A stretch of DNA of 64,000 nt, taken from assembly GCF_019038415.1 (NCBI RefSeq), contig NZ_JAFKRG010000034.1, positions 1 through 64,000 of the forward strand, written 5' to 3'. The stretch's first letter is position 1. Every line of letters starts with the position of its first letter. Below, in pieces: positions 10,359-18,526 of this stretch. Origin of the DNA: Synechococcus sp. CCY 9618. Its GTDB lineage: Bacteria; Cyanobacteriota; Cyanobacteriia; PCC-6307; Cyanobiaceae. Below the pieces are notes generated by a model. It searched no databases. It was not told where the DNA came from and worked only from the letters and a program-made list of their open reading frames with translations. The position numbers and the translations under genes were made by a program.

Positions 10359-11036
10359 ATGGCTGATCCGGTTCCGCCCCCCTCCGATCTGCCGGCGCCC
10401 TATGCCAGCCCCTGGGGCCAGCTGAGCCTGGCCCTGCGGGCCGTTGTGGCCTCCCTGCGCCTCAAGGCGCGGGAGCTGTGGCGCCGCAACGCCGAGGGCG
10501 ACCTGTCGGTGCCGGGCTTCTGGCCCCAGGGTCTGGCGGCCCTGTTCTGGCCGCTGCTGCTGGCTTTCCTGCTGGCCATGCCGCTGCTGGTGTGGCGGCT
10601 GCTGCCCCACCGGGCGCCTGATCCGGCCCCTGCCGCCGGCGGCGCCCCGCCCGTGTCGTTGGCCCCTCCCGCAGCGGTGGAACCCCCTGAGATCGGCACG
10701 GCTGAGGAGCCCGTCGCCCCGGCGTCTCCGGCCCCCGAGCCCCCGCCGCTGGAGCTGGATCCCCTGCTGACCCTGCTGGCCGACGACGATCCCGACCACC
10801 TGATCGCTTCGGCCCATCCCGAAACGGCCCATGCGCTGCTGGTGCTCACCATGCAGCCGGCCTATGGCCTGCAGGCACCGGCGGCGCGGCGGCGCTGGGC
10901 GGAACGCTGGCAGGAGCGGGCCCGGGCCCTGGGCTACGGGCGTCTGCAGCTGGTGGATGGCGGCGGCCAGCTGCTGGCACGGGGGGCGCTGGTGGGCTCC
11001 GGCATGATCCTGCTCGATCCCGGTCCGCCCCCCTGA
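10359..11036 (+). CDS. Conserved hypothetical single-pass membrane protein
   Basis: 225 residues, not recognised. A cytoplasmic N-terminal stretch of about 60 residues is followed by one hydrophobic segment near 63-85, a Pro/Ala/Glu-rich linker (about 90-135) and a compact C-terminal domain with many Trp, Arg and Gly residues (AARRRWAERWQERAR). The stop overlaps the murF start (TGATG), so it is probably co-expressed with murF and could act at the cell envelope; that is context only. Confidence 0.75.
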   Translation: MADPVPPPSDLPAPYASPWGQLSLALRAVVASLRLKARELWRRNAEGDLSVPGFWPQGLAALFWPLLLAFLLAMPLLVWRLLPHRAPDPAPAAGGAPPVSLAPPAAVEPPEIGTAEEPVAPASPAPEPPPLELDPLLTLLADDDPDHLIASAHPETAHALLVLTMQPAYGLQAPAARRRWAERWQERARALGYGRLQLVDGGGQLLARGALVGSGMILLDPGPPP

Positions 11037-12457
11037 TGGTCCTGACAGTCGCGTCGCTCCGCCAGCTCTGGGGCGAGCCGCTCGCCGCCCCCCGGGCGGC
11101 CGATCCCGGTCCCATCGCCAGGGTGAGCACCGACAGCCGCGCTGATCTGGCCGGTGCCCTGTTCGTGCCCCTGGTGGGGGAGCGCTTCGACGGCCACCGT
11201 TTCCTGGACGCGGCCCTGGCGGCCGGGGCGGTGGCGGCCCTGGCCCAGCGCGACAGGCTCGAGGCAGAACCCGCCCGCGCCCTGGCCGCCGCCAGCGGCC
11301 GGCCCATCTGGCTGGTGGACGACACCCTGACGGCCTACCAGCAGCTGGGTCGCCTCTGGCGCCGCGGCCTGAAGGTGCCGGTGGTGGCCGTCACCGGATC
11401 GGCGGGCAAGACCACCACCAGGGAGCTGATCAAGGCGGCCCTGGCACCCCTGGGGCCGGTGGTGGCCAGCAGCGGCAACGAGAACAACGACGTCGGGGCG
11501 CCCCTCACCCTGCTGAAGGCCGACCACACCACCGCGGCGGTGGTGGTGGAGATGGGCATGCGGGGGCTGGGGGAGATCGAGCGGCTCACCCGCTGCGCCG
11601 AACCGGACGTGGCCGTGATCACCAACATCGGCACCGCCCACATCGGCCGCCTGGGCAGCCGCGAGGCGATCGGTCAGGCCAAGTGCGAGATCACCAGCGG
11701 CCTGGGCCCCGATGGGTTGCTGGTGGTGCCGGCGGGAGATCCCCTGCTCGAGCAGGCCCTGGCAGCGGTGTGGAGCGGCCGGGTGCGGCGTGTGGCCCTG
11801 GCCGACGAGCAGGCAGCCTTCCCCGCCGGTCTGCCTCCGGCCGATCTGGTGGGCCGCCTGGAGGACGGTGCGCTCAGCCTGCCGGCCGGCAGCGACGACC
11901 TGCGCCTGCAGCTACCCTTGGAGGGACGCCACAACGCCCGCAACCTGCTGCTGGCGGTGGCCGTGGCGCTGGAGCTGGGGGTGCCCGCCGCCGCGCTGGC
12001 CCAGCTGCGGGTGGAGCTCCCTGGCGGCCGGGCCCGGCGCCTGCGGCTGGGGGAGGTGGAGCTGCTCGACGAGACCTACAACGCCTCCCCGGAGGCGGTG
12101 CTGGCGGCCCTCGACCTTGTGGCCGCCCCCGGCGCTGGCCGCCGCTACGCGGTGCTCGGCACCATGCTCGAGCTGGGCGAGCGCAGCCTGGAGCTGCACC
12201 GGGCGGTGGCGGCCCGCGCCCTGGAGCTCGGCCTCGATGGTCTGGTGATCGTGGCGCCGCAGGCCGAAGCGGCGGCGATGGAGGCCGCCGCCGCCGGGCT
12301 GCCGCGCCTGCAGCGGGTGGAGTCGCCGGAGCAGGCGGCCATGGTGCTGCTGGGCTGGCTGGACCCGGGCGACCGGGTGCTGCTCAAGGCCAGCCGGGGG
12401 GTGGCCCTGGAGCGGATGATCCCGCTGCTGTCGGCGGGACTGGTGCCTGCCGCTTGA
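11036..12457 (+). CDS. murF: UDP-N-acetylmuramoyl-tripeptide--D-Ala-D-Ala ligase
   Basis: 473 residues, Mur ligase family. ATP-binding loop TGSAGKTTT at about 120-128, GNENNDVGAPLTLL in the central domain, EMGMRG and TNIGTAHIG downstream, and DETYNASPEAV in the C-terminal part. It adds D-Ala-D-Ala to complete the peptidoglycan pentapeptide precursor in the cytosol. It shares one base with the preceding gene. Confidence 0.94.
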   Translation: MVLTVASLRQLWGEPLAAPRAADPGPIARVSTDSRADLAGALFVPLVGERFDGHRFLDAALAAGAVAALAQRDRLEAEPARALAAASGRPIWLVDDTLTAYQQLGRLWRRGLKVPVVAVTGSAGKTTTRELIKAALAPLGPVVASSGNENNDVGAPLTLLKADHTTAAVVVEMGMRGLGEIERLTRCAEPDVAVITNIGTAHIGRLGSREAIGQAKCEITSGLGPDGLLVVPAGDPLLEQALAAVWSGRVRRVALADEQAAFPAGLPPADLVGRLEDGALSLPAGSDDLRLQLPLEGRHNARNLLLAVAVALELGVPAAALAQLRVELPGGRARRLRLGEVELLDETYNASPEAVLAALDLVAAPGAGRRYAVLGTMLELGERSLELHRAVAARALELGLDGLVIVAPQAEAAAMEAAAAGLPRLQRVESPEQAAMVLLGWLDPGDRVLLKASRGVALERMIPLLSAGLVPAA

Positions 12458-12506
12458 AGCACCGCCCCGGCGCCACCAGGATGGAGGGGCCTGCTGCGCC
12501 GCCGTC

Positions 12507-12872
12507 ATGGTGAAACCCGTGTTCGTGACCACCACCTTCACGATCGAGGGCTACGCGATCACCGCCTACCGGGGGATCGTGCGGGGGATCGTGGTGCGCT
12601 CCCCGACCCTGCTGCAGGGGTTTTTCGGCGGGCTCAAGCAGATCGTGGGGGGAAAGATCGGCGCTTACACCAACATGTGCGAACAGGCCCGGGAGCAGGC
12701 CTACGAGCAGATGATCCAGCACGCCCGTTCCCTGGGTGCCAACGCGATCGTGGGCACCCGCTACGACGGCTCGGAGGTGCAGGGGGGCACGGCGGCAGCC
12801 ACCGAAGTGCTCTGCTACGGCACCGCCGTGGTGGTGGAGCCCCTGGCCGGCAGCAGCGGCAGCAGCGCGTAG
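12507..12872 (+). CDS. YbjQ family (DUF74) protein
   Basis: 121 residues. Family features are TTTFTIEGYAI near the start, a Gly-rich middle (RGIVVRS...GGKIGAYTNM) and HARSLGANAIVGTRYD. YbjQ proteins are small oligomers of unclear role, sometimes called heavy-metal binding. The last 58 bp overlap the 3' end of a gene on the opposite strand; the Ser/Gly-rich tail is probably a weakly conserved extension. Confidence 0.85.
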   Translation: MVKPVFVTTTFTIEGYAITAYRGIVRGIVVRSPTLLQGFFGGLKQIVGGKIGAYTNMCEQAREQAYEQMIQHARSLGANAIVGTRYDGSEVQGGTAAATEVLCYGTAVVVEPLAGSSGSSA

Positions 12873-13225
12873 ACCAGCAGCAGGGCCAGATAGACGCTGC
12901 CAGACACAGGATCCCGGCTCCCGATGATCTGCGACAGCGATTGATGCTCCAGCAGGACCCCCACAGCGAGCTCCGCCAGGAGCACCAGGCCCAGGGCGAT
13001 GGCCCCGGTGGCGGCCCGCTGGCCGGCGCCGGCTCCCGAGAGCTGACGCCGCCCCACGAAGCGTGCGGCCAGCACCATGGCCACGGCCATGAACGGCATC
13101 TCCAGCAGCTCGGCCGTGCGTACCCCCAGCCGCGGCACCAGCAGCGGCACCCGCACCATGCCGAGCAGGAAGCCGGTGCCGAAGACCAGGGCGAAATAGG
13201 TGCCGGCCGCGCGCAGGATCGCCAT
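12815..13225 (-). CDS. Hypothetical four-segment membrane protein
   Basis: 136 residues, not assigned to a named family. Four hydrophobic segments are visible, at about 8-28, 40-56, 72-92 and 108-128. The N-terminus MAILRAAGTYFALVFGTGFL resembles small integral membrane proteins of unknown function. Its 3' end overlaps the convergent YbjQ gene by 58 bp. The start is the ATG at 13225, and the reverse-strand sequence just upstream holds no other gene. Confidence 0.7.
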   Translation of the reverse strand: MAILRAAGTYFALVFGTGFLLGMVRVPLLVPRLGVRTAELLEMPFMAVAMVLAARFVGRRQLSGAGAGQRAATGAIALGLVLLAELAVGVLLEHQSLSQIIGSRDPVSGSVYLALLLVYALLPLLPARGSTTTAVP

Positions 13226-13636
13226 GGGGAAAATGGGGATCGGATCAGAGTCTGGCGTGGCTGGGGGTGGGTGGTACGCGTGGACGCATCACTTCAGGAT
13301 CCAGACCCTGAAACGCCGGCAGCAACTCGTGAGCTGCAGCGGGCTGAACCCAGGCGTGATGGGGCCAACCTGATCAGCAGAACGCCATCACGGATTGTGT
13401 ATCACCATGAACAAGTGGTTGGCAGACCCGTAACCATGGATAGAGATTTGAGGCCCCCTACCCGAAACCGTTGCAGCATCAGGCCATTGACCCCGCTCAT
13501 CTGCTTCGGTCACTCTGGCTCACGGAAAGGGCAGTTACCTACGACGTGGTTCTCGGAACCGCCCAACGACTAGTTGGAAAGATGTGAATAGCCATTGCAG
13601 ACGCGCCTATGCTGAGACAGGCGTTCAAGACTTAAC
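13226..13636. other. Gene-free 411-bp spacer at the edge of a less GC-rich insert
   Basis: I see no convincing coding region, RNA gene or terminator here. G+C falls visibly from about base 13,370 onward, in step with the two genes that follow. It separates the reverse membrane protein gene from the DUF4160/DUF2442 pair and may hold the junction of a transferred segment; no flanking direct repeats were recognised. Confidence 0.4.
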
Positions 13637-13876
13637 TTGTCACCAACCGTCTTCAGGGATGGCGAATTTCGTTTCTTCTTCTTCTCACGGGAGGAGAGTC
13701 GTCCTCACGTCCATGTCAGTCATCCTGATGGTGAGGCGAAGTTCTGGCTAAGCCCTACCGTTGAACTCGCTCGCAACATCGGGCTAAGCTCACCAAGGAT
13801 CAAAGAAGCTGAGCGCCTGGTCCAGACACGCCAACAGGAGATCATCGATGCCTGGAACAACCACTTTGGCAGCTGA
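13637..13876 (+). CDS. DUF4160 protein, possible toxin-like partner
   Basis: 79 residues from a TTG start that gives the family N-terminus MSPTVFRDGEFRFFFFS. The signature RPHVHVSHPDGEAKFWL at about 23-39 contains two conserved His. DUF4160 genes are commonly found next to DUF2442 genes and have been proposed as toxin-antitoxin-like pairs; activity is not established. It overlaps the next gene by 29 bp and is clearly less GC-rich than its neighbours, consistent with horizontal acquisition. Confidence 0.8.
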   Translation: MSPTVFRDGEFRFFFFSREESRPHVHVSHPDGEAKFWLSPTVELARNIGLSSPRIKEAERLVQTRQQEIIDAWNNHFGS

Positions 13877-14144
13877 GGTCACGAATGTCTCTGGACATTG
13901 CGTCTGGATGCTTATTGATGATGAAGAGCTAGCGCTTCCCTATTCAGAGTTTCCCTGGTTTAAGGCGGCAACGATTCAGCAGATCCTTAACGTACTGCGT
14001 CCGACCTCGGACCATCTTTATTGGCCTGATCTAGATGTTGACTTGTCTGTCGAGTCGATACGCCACCCGGAAAGGTTCCCGCTGAAGGCCGAGAGTACTT
14101 TCCAACACTGCCATACACCTGACCCGCCTCCTTCAATGTATTGA
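13848..14144 (+). CDS. DUF2442 protein, partner of DUF4160
   Basis: 98 residues. The DUF2442 core is visible in WMLIDDEELALPYSEFPWF and in the segment ending WPDLDVDLSVESIRHPERFP; the last 18 or so residues look like a non-conserved tail. It starts inside the DUF4160 gene (29-bp overlap), so the two are translated as a pair. Base composition is less GC-rich than the surrounding chromosome. Confidence 0.8.
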   Translation: MPGTTTLAAEVTNVSGHCVWMLIDDEELALPYSEFPWFKAATIQQILNVLRPTSDHLYWPDLDVDLSVESIRHPERFPLKAESTFQHCHTPDPPPSMY

Positions 14145-14337
14145 GCCCACGGAGACTCGGAATCCGTACCTCTTTGCGGGCAGGTGATGGCCAGCGTTAT
14201 GCAGCGATAGGCTCGCATCTATCTGTCAGGGCTGCGCATTCGTCTGTCGCTCCACGCCTGATCCGCCATCGATCATTCCGGCGCAGCATCCACCCTGCCC
14301 AGATCATTGCCCTTCACGCCGCCCTTCCGTCTCTCCC

Positions 14338-15345
14338 ATGAAGGCCTTTCTCTGCAGGCGCTACGGCCCTCCCGAAGTTCTCCAGCTGGCCGAGATCCCC
14401 ACACCCACCCCCGCCGCCAACGAGATCCTGATCCGGCTGCGGGCCACCACGGTGAATTCCGGTGATGTGCGGCTGCGGAGCATGGACCTGCCGCCGGGTT
14501 TCGGCCTGCTCGCCCGGCTGATCTTCGGGCTGCGGCGGCCCCGTCAGCCCATCCTGGGCACTGAGCTGGCCGGGGATGTGGTGGCCGCCGGCACGGACGT
14601 ATCCAGCTTCGCCGTGGGGGATCGGGTGTTCGCCTTTCCCGGGGAAGCCATGGGCTGCCACACCGAGTACGTGTGCCTGCCGGCGGATGGGCCTGTGGTG
14701 GCCATGCCGGCGAACCTCTCCTACGAGCAGGCGGCGGCCCTGTCTTTCGGGGGGTCCACTGTGCTCGATTTCTTCCGCCGGGCCCGGCTGGCCCGTGGGG
14801 AGCGGCTGCTGGTGGTCGGTGCCAGCGGGACGGTGGGCACGGCGGCGGTCCAGATCGCCCGGCACCTGGGGGTCCATGTCACCGGCGTCTGCAGCGGCGC
14901 CAACGCCGAGTTGGTGCGCTCGCTGGGTGCCGAGCGCGTGATTGACCACACCCGCGAGGACTTCACCCGCCTGGGCGACTCCTACGACGTGATCCTCGAC
15001 GCCATCGGCACCGCGTCCTTTCCCCGTGCCCGCCCCCTGCTGGCCCCCGGCGGCCGGCTGCTGCTGGTGTTTGCGGGTCTGGGCGGCATGCTGCTGGCGC
15101 CCTGGCATTCCTTCATCAGCGGCCTGGGGGTGGTGGCCGGGCCCGCTGAAGAGCGGATCGCCTATCTCCATGAGCTCGCCGCCCTGGCCGCCGCAGGCAC
15201 CGTTGTGCCGGTGATCGACCGCGCCTGGCCCTTTGCGGAGCTGGTGGCGGCGCACCGCTACGTCGACCTCGGCCACAAGCGGGGCAGTGTGGTGATCCGG
15301 ATGGAAGCCGCCCCGGACCCATCCGCCGTGGACTCTCCCGGGTAA
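14338..15345 (+). CDS. NAD(P)-dependent MDR-family oxidoreductase (quinone reductase-like)
   Basis: 335 residues. The N-terminal GroES-like domain (about 1-120) contains ILGTELAGDVVAAG; the Rossmann domain has VVGASGTVGTAAVQIARHLG at about 160-179. Structural-zinc cysteines are absent, as in quinone oxidoreductase-type members, so it likely reduces quinones or enals with NADPH. Substrate unknown. It lies 35 bp ahead of the flavoprotein fusion gene on the same strand. Confidence 0.85.
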   Translation: MKAFLCRRYGPPEVLQLAEIPTPTPAANEILIRLRATTVNSGDVRLRSMDLPPGFGLLARLIFGLRRPRQPILGTELAGDVVAAGTDVSSFAVGDRVFAFPGEAMGCHTEYVCLPADGPVVAMPANLSYEQAAALSFGGSTVLDFFRRARLARGERLLVVGASGTVGTAAVQIARHLGVHVTGVCSGANAELVRSLGAERVIDHTREDFTRLGDSYDVILDAIGTASFPRARPLLAPGGRLLLVFAGLGGMLLAPWHSFISGLGVVAGPAEERIAYLHELAALAAAGTVVPVIDRAWPFAELVAAHRYVDLGHKRGSVVIRMEAAPDPSAVDSPG

Positions 15346-15380
15346 TTGGTCAGGATGATTCCTGACCGCCTGAGCCCCCC

Positions 15381-17573
15381 ATGACGTCACCCTCCCGCCA
15401 GGCGAGCCAGGGCATCCCCCTCGGCCGGGTCCTCATCGCGGCCCTAGTGGTGGCGGGTGTGGCCCTCATCTACAGCCAGGGCTGGCACCGCCAGCTGGAT
15501 CTCTCCGCCCTGCAGGCCTCCCGGGACCAGCTGCTGGCCTGGCGCCAGGCGTCCCCCCTGGCCACCGGCGCGGCCTTCCTGCTGCTCTACGTGCTGGTGG
15601 CCGGCCTGTCGCTGCCCGGGGCCACCGTGCTCACCCTGGCGGGGGGCGCCGTCTTCGGGCTGCTGTGGGGCACCGTGCTGGTGTCGCTGGGCTCCACCCT
15701 CGGTGCCACGGCGGCCTGCCTGCTGGCCCGCACCCTCTTCCGCGACCTGGTGCGCCGCCGCTTCGGCAGCCGCCTGAAGCCGATTGAGGAGGGCTTCCGG
15801 CGCGACGGCGCCGCCTACCTGCTCAGCCTGCGGCTGGTGCCCGTGTTTCCGTTCTTTGTTGTCAACCTGCTGATGGGGCTCACCCCCATGCCCCTTCTGC
15901 CCTTCGCTCTGGTGTCCCAGCTGGGCATGCTGCCGGCCACCATCGTCTATGTGAATGCCGGCACCCAGCTGGGGCAGCTCACCTCCTTGAAGGGGATCCT
16001 TTCGCCAGCGCTGCTGGCCTCCTTTGCCCTGCTCGGCCTGCTGCCCTGGATCGTGCGGCTGCTGCAGCAGCGCTGGCGGCTCTGGCAGCTCTACCGGCCC
16101 TGGAGCCGGCCCCGCAGCTTCGACCGCAACCTGATCGTCATCGGTGCCGGCGCCGCGGGATTGGTGACGGCCTACATTGCCGCCACCGTGCGGGCCAGGG
16201 TGACCCTGATCGAAGCCCAGCGCATGGGCGGCGACTGCCTCAACACCGGCTGCGTGCCCAGCAAGGCCCTGATCAGCAGCGCCCGCCTCGCCGCCCGCCT
16301 GCGCCGCGCCGACCATTACGGCCTCACCCCCCAGGATCCCCCGGTGGACCTGCGCCGGGTGCTGCGGCGGGTGCGGGCCAAGGTGGCGGCCATCGCCCCC
16401 CACGACAGCGTCGAGCGTTACACCGCCCTGGGGGTGGACGTGCGCCTCGGCCATGCCCGCCTGGTGAGTCCCTGGGCGGTGGCGATCACCTGCGCTGACG
16501 GCAGCGAGCAGGTGCTCACGGGCCGTTCGATTGTGCTGGCCACCGGCGCCGCACCGGTGATTCCGCCGATCCCCGGCATCGACACCGTCCGGGCCCTCAC
16601 CAGCGAGACCCTCTGGGACGCCCTGGCCGACCATCCCCTGCCCCGGCCCTCGCTGGTGGTGCTGGGGGGCGGCCCGATCGGCTGCGAGCTGGCCCAGGCC
16701 CTGGCCCAGCTGGGCCTGCCGGTGACCCTGCTGCAGCGCAACGACCGCCTGCTGCCCCGGGAGGACCCGGAGGTGGGCGCCCTGGTGCAGGCGGTGCTGG
16801 AGCGCGACGGGGTGCAGGTGCACACCGGCTGCCGGGTGGAGCGGCTGGAGCCCGGCGCCGGCGGGGGGGTGCAGGTGCATTTCGATCTCGGTTTCGGCCC
16901 GGCCCGCGTCGAGGCCGACGAGCTGCTCTGCGCCGTGGGCCGCCGGGCCCGGCTGGAGGGCTACGGCCTCGACACCCTGGGCATCCCCAGCGGCCGCACC
17001 ATCGATACCAGCGCCCACCTCCAGACCCTCTACCCCAACATCCTGGCCGCCGGTGACGCCGCTGGCCCCTGGCAGTTCACCCACACCGCCGCCCATCAGG
17101 CCTGGTATGCGGCTGTGAACGGCCTGTTCGATCCGGTCCGCTTTGCCGTGGATGGCCGGGTGATTCCCCGCACCACCTTCACCGATCCGGAGGTGGCCAG
17201 GGTGGGCCTGAGCGAATCCGAGGCCGACGAGCAGGACGTGGCGTACGAGGTGACCCACTTCGATGTGGCCGAGCTGGACCGGGCCATCGTGGAGTCGGCC
17301 GAGACCGGCTTCGTGAAGGTGCTGACCGTGCCCGGCAAGGACACGATCCTGGGGGTGACGATCGTGGCGGAACAGGCCGGCGAGCTGCTGGCCGAATTTG
17401 TGCTGGCGATGAAATGGAAGCTGGGTCTGGGCAAGGTGATGGGCGCCATCCATGCCTACCCAACCCTGGCGGAGGCCAACAAGTACGCCGCCGGCAACTG
17501 GAAGAAGGCCCACGCCCCCCAGCGCACTCTCGCACTGCTGGAACGGTTCCACACCTGGCGGAGGGGAGGATGA
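15381..17573 (+). CDS. TVP38/TMEM64 membrane domain fused to FAD disulfide oxidoreductase
   Basis: 730 residues. The first 230 or so form a DedA/TVP38 membrane domain with several hydrophobic segments and the motif LRLVPVFPFFVVN; a linker leads to a pyridine nucleotide-disulfide oxidoreductase. FAD-binding VIGAGAAGL is at about 253-261, the redox-active pair GDCLNTGCVPSK has Cys286 and Cys291, and a second dinucleotide-binding loop VVLGGGPIGCE follows near 428-438. The C-terminal dimerisation domain has AIHAYPTLAE, where the usual HPT catalytic His position is Tyr693. MerA-type C-terminal vicinal cysteines and a heavy-metal-binding domain are missing, so mercuric reductase is unlikely. It is probably a membrane-tethered reductase of unknown substrate. 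Confidence 0.88.
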   Translation: MTSPSRQASQGIPLGRVLIAALVVAGVALIYSQGWHRQLDLSALQASRDQLLAWRQASPLATGAAFLLLYVLVAGLSLPGATVLTLAGGAVFGLLWGTVLVSLGSTLGATAACLLARTLFRDLVRRRFGSRLKPIEEGFRRDGAAYLLSLRLVPVFPFFVVNLLMGLTPMPLLPFALVSQLGMLPATIVYVNAGTQLGQLTSLKGILSPALLASFALLGLLPWIVRLLQQRWRLWQLYRPWSRPRSFDRNLIVIGAGAAGLVTAYIAATVRARVTLIEAQRMGGDCLNTGCVPSKALISSARLAARLRRADHYGLTPQDPPVDLRRVLRRVRAKVAAIAPHDSVERYTALGVDVRLGHARLVSPWAVAITCADGSEQVLTGRSIVLATGAAPVIPPIPGIDTVRALTSETLWDALADHPLPRPSLVVLGGGPIGCELAQALAQLGLPVTLLQRNDRLLPREDPEVGALVQAVLERDGVQVHTGCRVERLEPGAGGGVQVHFDLGFGPARVEADELLCAVGRRARLEGYGLDTLGIPSGRTIDTSAHLQTLYPNILAAGDAAGPWQFTHTAAHQAWYAAVNGLFDPVRFAVDGRVIPRTTFTDPEVARVGLSESEADEQDVAYEVTHFDVAELDRAIVESAETGFVKVLTVPGKDTILGVTIVAEQAGELLAEFVLAMKWKLGLGKVMGAIHAYPTLAEANKYAAGNWKKAHAPQRTLALLERFHTWRRGG

Positions 17574-17594
17574 GCCCTGTGCAGATGAACGCGC

Positions 17595-18110
17595 TCAGCC
17601 TCCGGAAAGGAACGGATCGACGTTGAGCAGCGCCACGCTCACCGCCACGGCACTGGCCAGCAGCAGCCACAGCAGACGCAGCAGGATCAGACCCGCCGCC
17701 CGCCGGTCCAGCCCCGCCGCCGCCGCCACGCTCACCACCGCCGCCCCAAGCCCCGCCACCGTGTCCACGGCGGCGAGCACCGGGCTGTGCAGCCCGAAGT
17801 AGAGGGTGGTGAAGACGGCGAACAGCAGCCAGCCAATGCCTTCGGACACCAGCACCACCTGCCGCCGCCATCCGTCGACCGCCCCCAGGTTGGCCACCCG
17901 GGCCAGACCCATCAGGGAGGTGACGTTCAGCACCAGCCACATCGGTGCGAACAGCCAGTCGGGAGGGGCGAAGGGAGGCAGTTGGAAGCTGGTGTAGAAG
18001 GCGCCATCGCCCTGCAGGCCCGCCGGCCAGAGGCTGACGACATTGGCGGCCCCGAGGATCGCCGCGCCATGCCACCAGCGGAAGCGCCGGGCGGGGGCGC
18101 CGAGTGTCAT
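17595..18110 (-). CDS. TspO/MBR family membrane protein
   Basis: 171 residues with about five hydrophobic segments. The TspO-type signature LPPFAPPDWLFAPMW is at about 44-58, followed by LN, and the end has RLLWLLLAS...LLN like other members. TspO proteins bind tetrapyrroles and influence pigment responses in bacteria; the ligand here is unknown. The start overlaps the stop of the upstream VOC gene (ATGA), so the pair forms an operon. Confidence 0.75.
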   Translation of the reverse strand: MTLGAPARRFRWWHGAAILGAANVVSLWPAGLQGDGAFYTSFQLPPFAPPDWLFAPMWLVLNVTSLMGLARVANLGAVDGWRRQVVLVSEGIGWLLFAVFTTLYFGLHSPVLAAVDTVAGLGAAVVSVAAAAGLDRRAAGLILLRLLWLLLASAVAVSVALLNVDPFLSGG

Positions 18111-18478
18111 GCCTGGGAATGGAGCCCGATGGTGTTGCCCTCGCTGTCGAGCACCAGGCTCATGAAACCGTAGGCGCCGATGGACATCTTCGGCTTGATC
18201 ACCCGGCCTCCGGCGGCCTCCACCCGGCTTTCCTCCACTCCGCAGTCGGTGCAGGAGAAATAGATCAGGGTGCCGCCGCCCCCCGGTGCCATCCCCTCCA
18301 TCCTGGCCAGGGCGCCACCGGCCCCCACCCGCTCGTTGTCCATCGGAAAGGCCCAGTACTCCATGCCCGCATCCGGCATGTTCTCCAGGCTCAGCTGGAA
18401 CACGCCTTCATAGAAACGCCGGGCCCGCTCCATGTCGTCGACGTAGAGCTCGAACCAGATGACAGGATTAGCGGCCAT
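18107..18478 (-). CDS. VOC-superfamily (glyoxalase/bleomycin-resistance-like) protein
   Basis: 123 residues made of two beta-alpha-beta-beta-beta units. The N-terminus VIWFELYVDDMERARRFYE and the C-terminal LVLDSEGNTIGLHS are typical of the VOC fold; E12 and the late Glu/His could be metal ligands. The middle has LIYFSCTDCG with two Cys. Substrate unknown; related proteins are often annotated glyoxalase without proof. Coupled to the TspO gene downstream. Confidence 0.85.
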   Translation of the reverse strand: MAANPVIWFELYVDDMERARRFYEGVFQLSLENMPDAGMEYWAFPMDNERVGAGGALARMEGMAPGGGGTLIYFSCTDCGVEESRVEAAGGRVIKPKMSIGAYGFMSLVLDSEGNTIGLHSQA

Positions 18479-18526
18479 GGCCCCGAAACAGAGTCCCGCA
18501 GCGAGACTAGGCCAGGACTGCGGGAT

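Noticed and set aside
12677-13573. Forward open frame of 298 codons across the YbjQ end and the membrane protein gene
   Set aside because: Antisense to the membrane protein gene and Gln/His-rich; the reverse frame has clear membrane segments.
14145-14341. 66-codon forward frame between the DUF2442 and oxidoreductase genes
   Set aside because: No family, no ribosome-binding site, Arg/Ser-rich translation; treated as non-coding.
15444-17552. 702-residue open frame antisense to the flavoprotein fusion
   Set aside because: Same GC-bias effect; low-complexity Gly/Gln/His-rich translation, no start signal.
15381-17573. Mercuric reductase assignment
   Set aside because: No N-terminal heavy-metal domain and no C-terminal vicinal cysteines; the N-terminus is a TVP38 domain instead.
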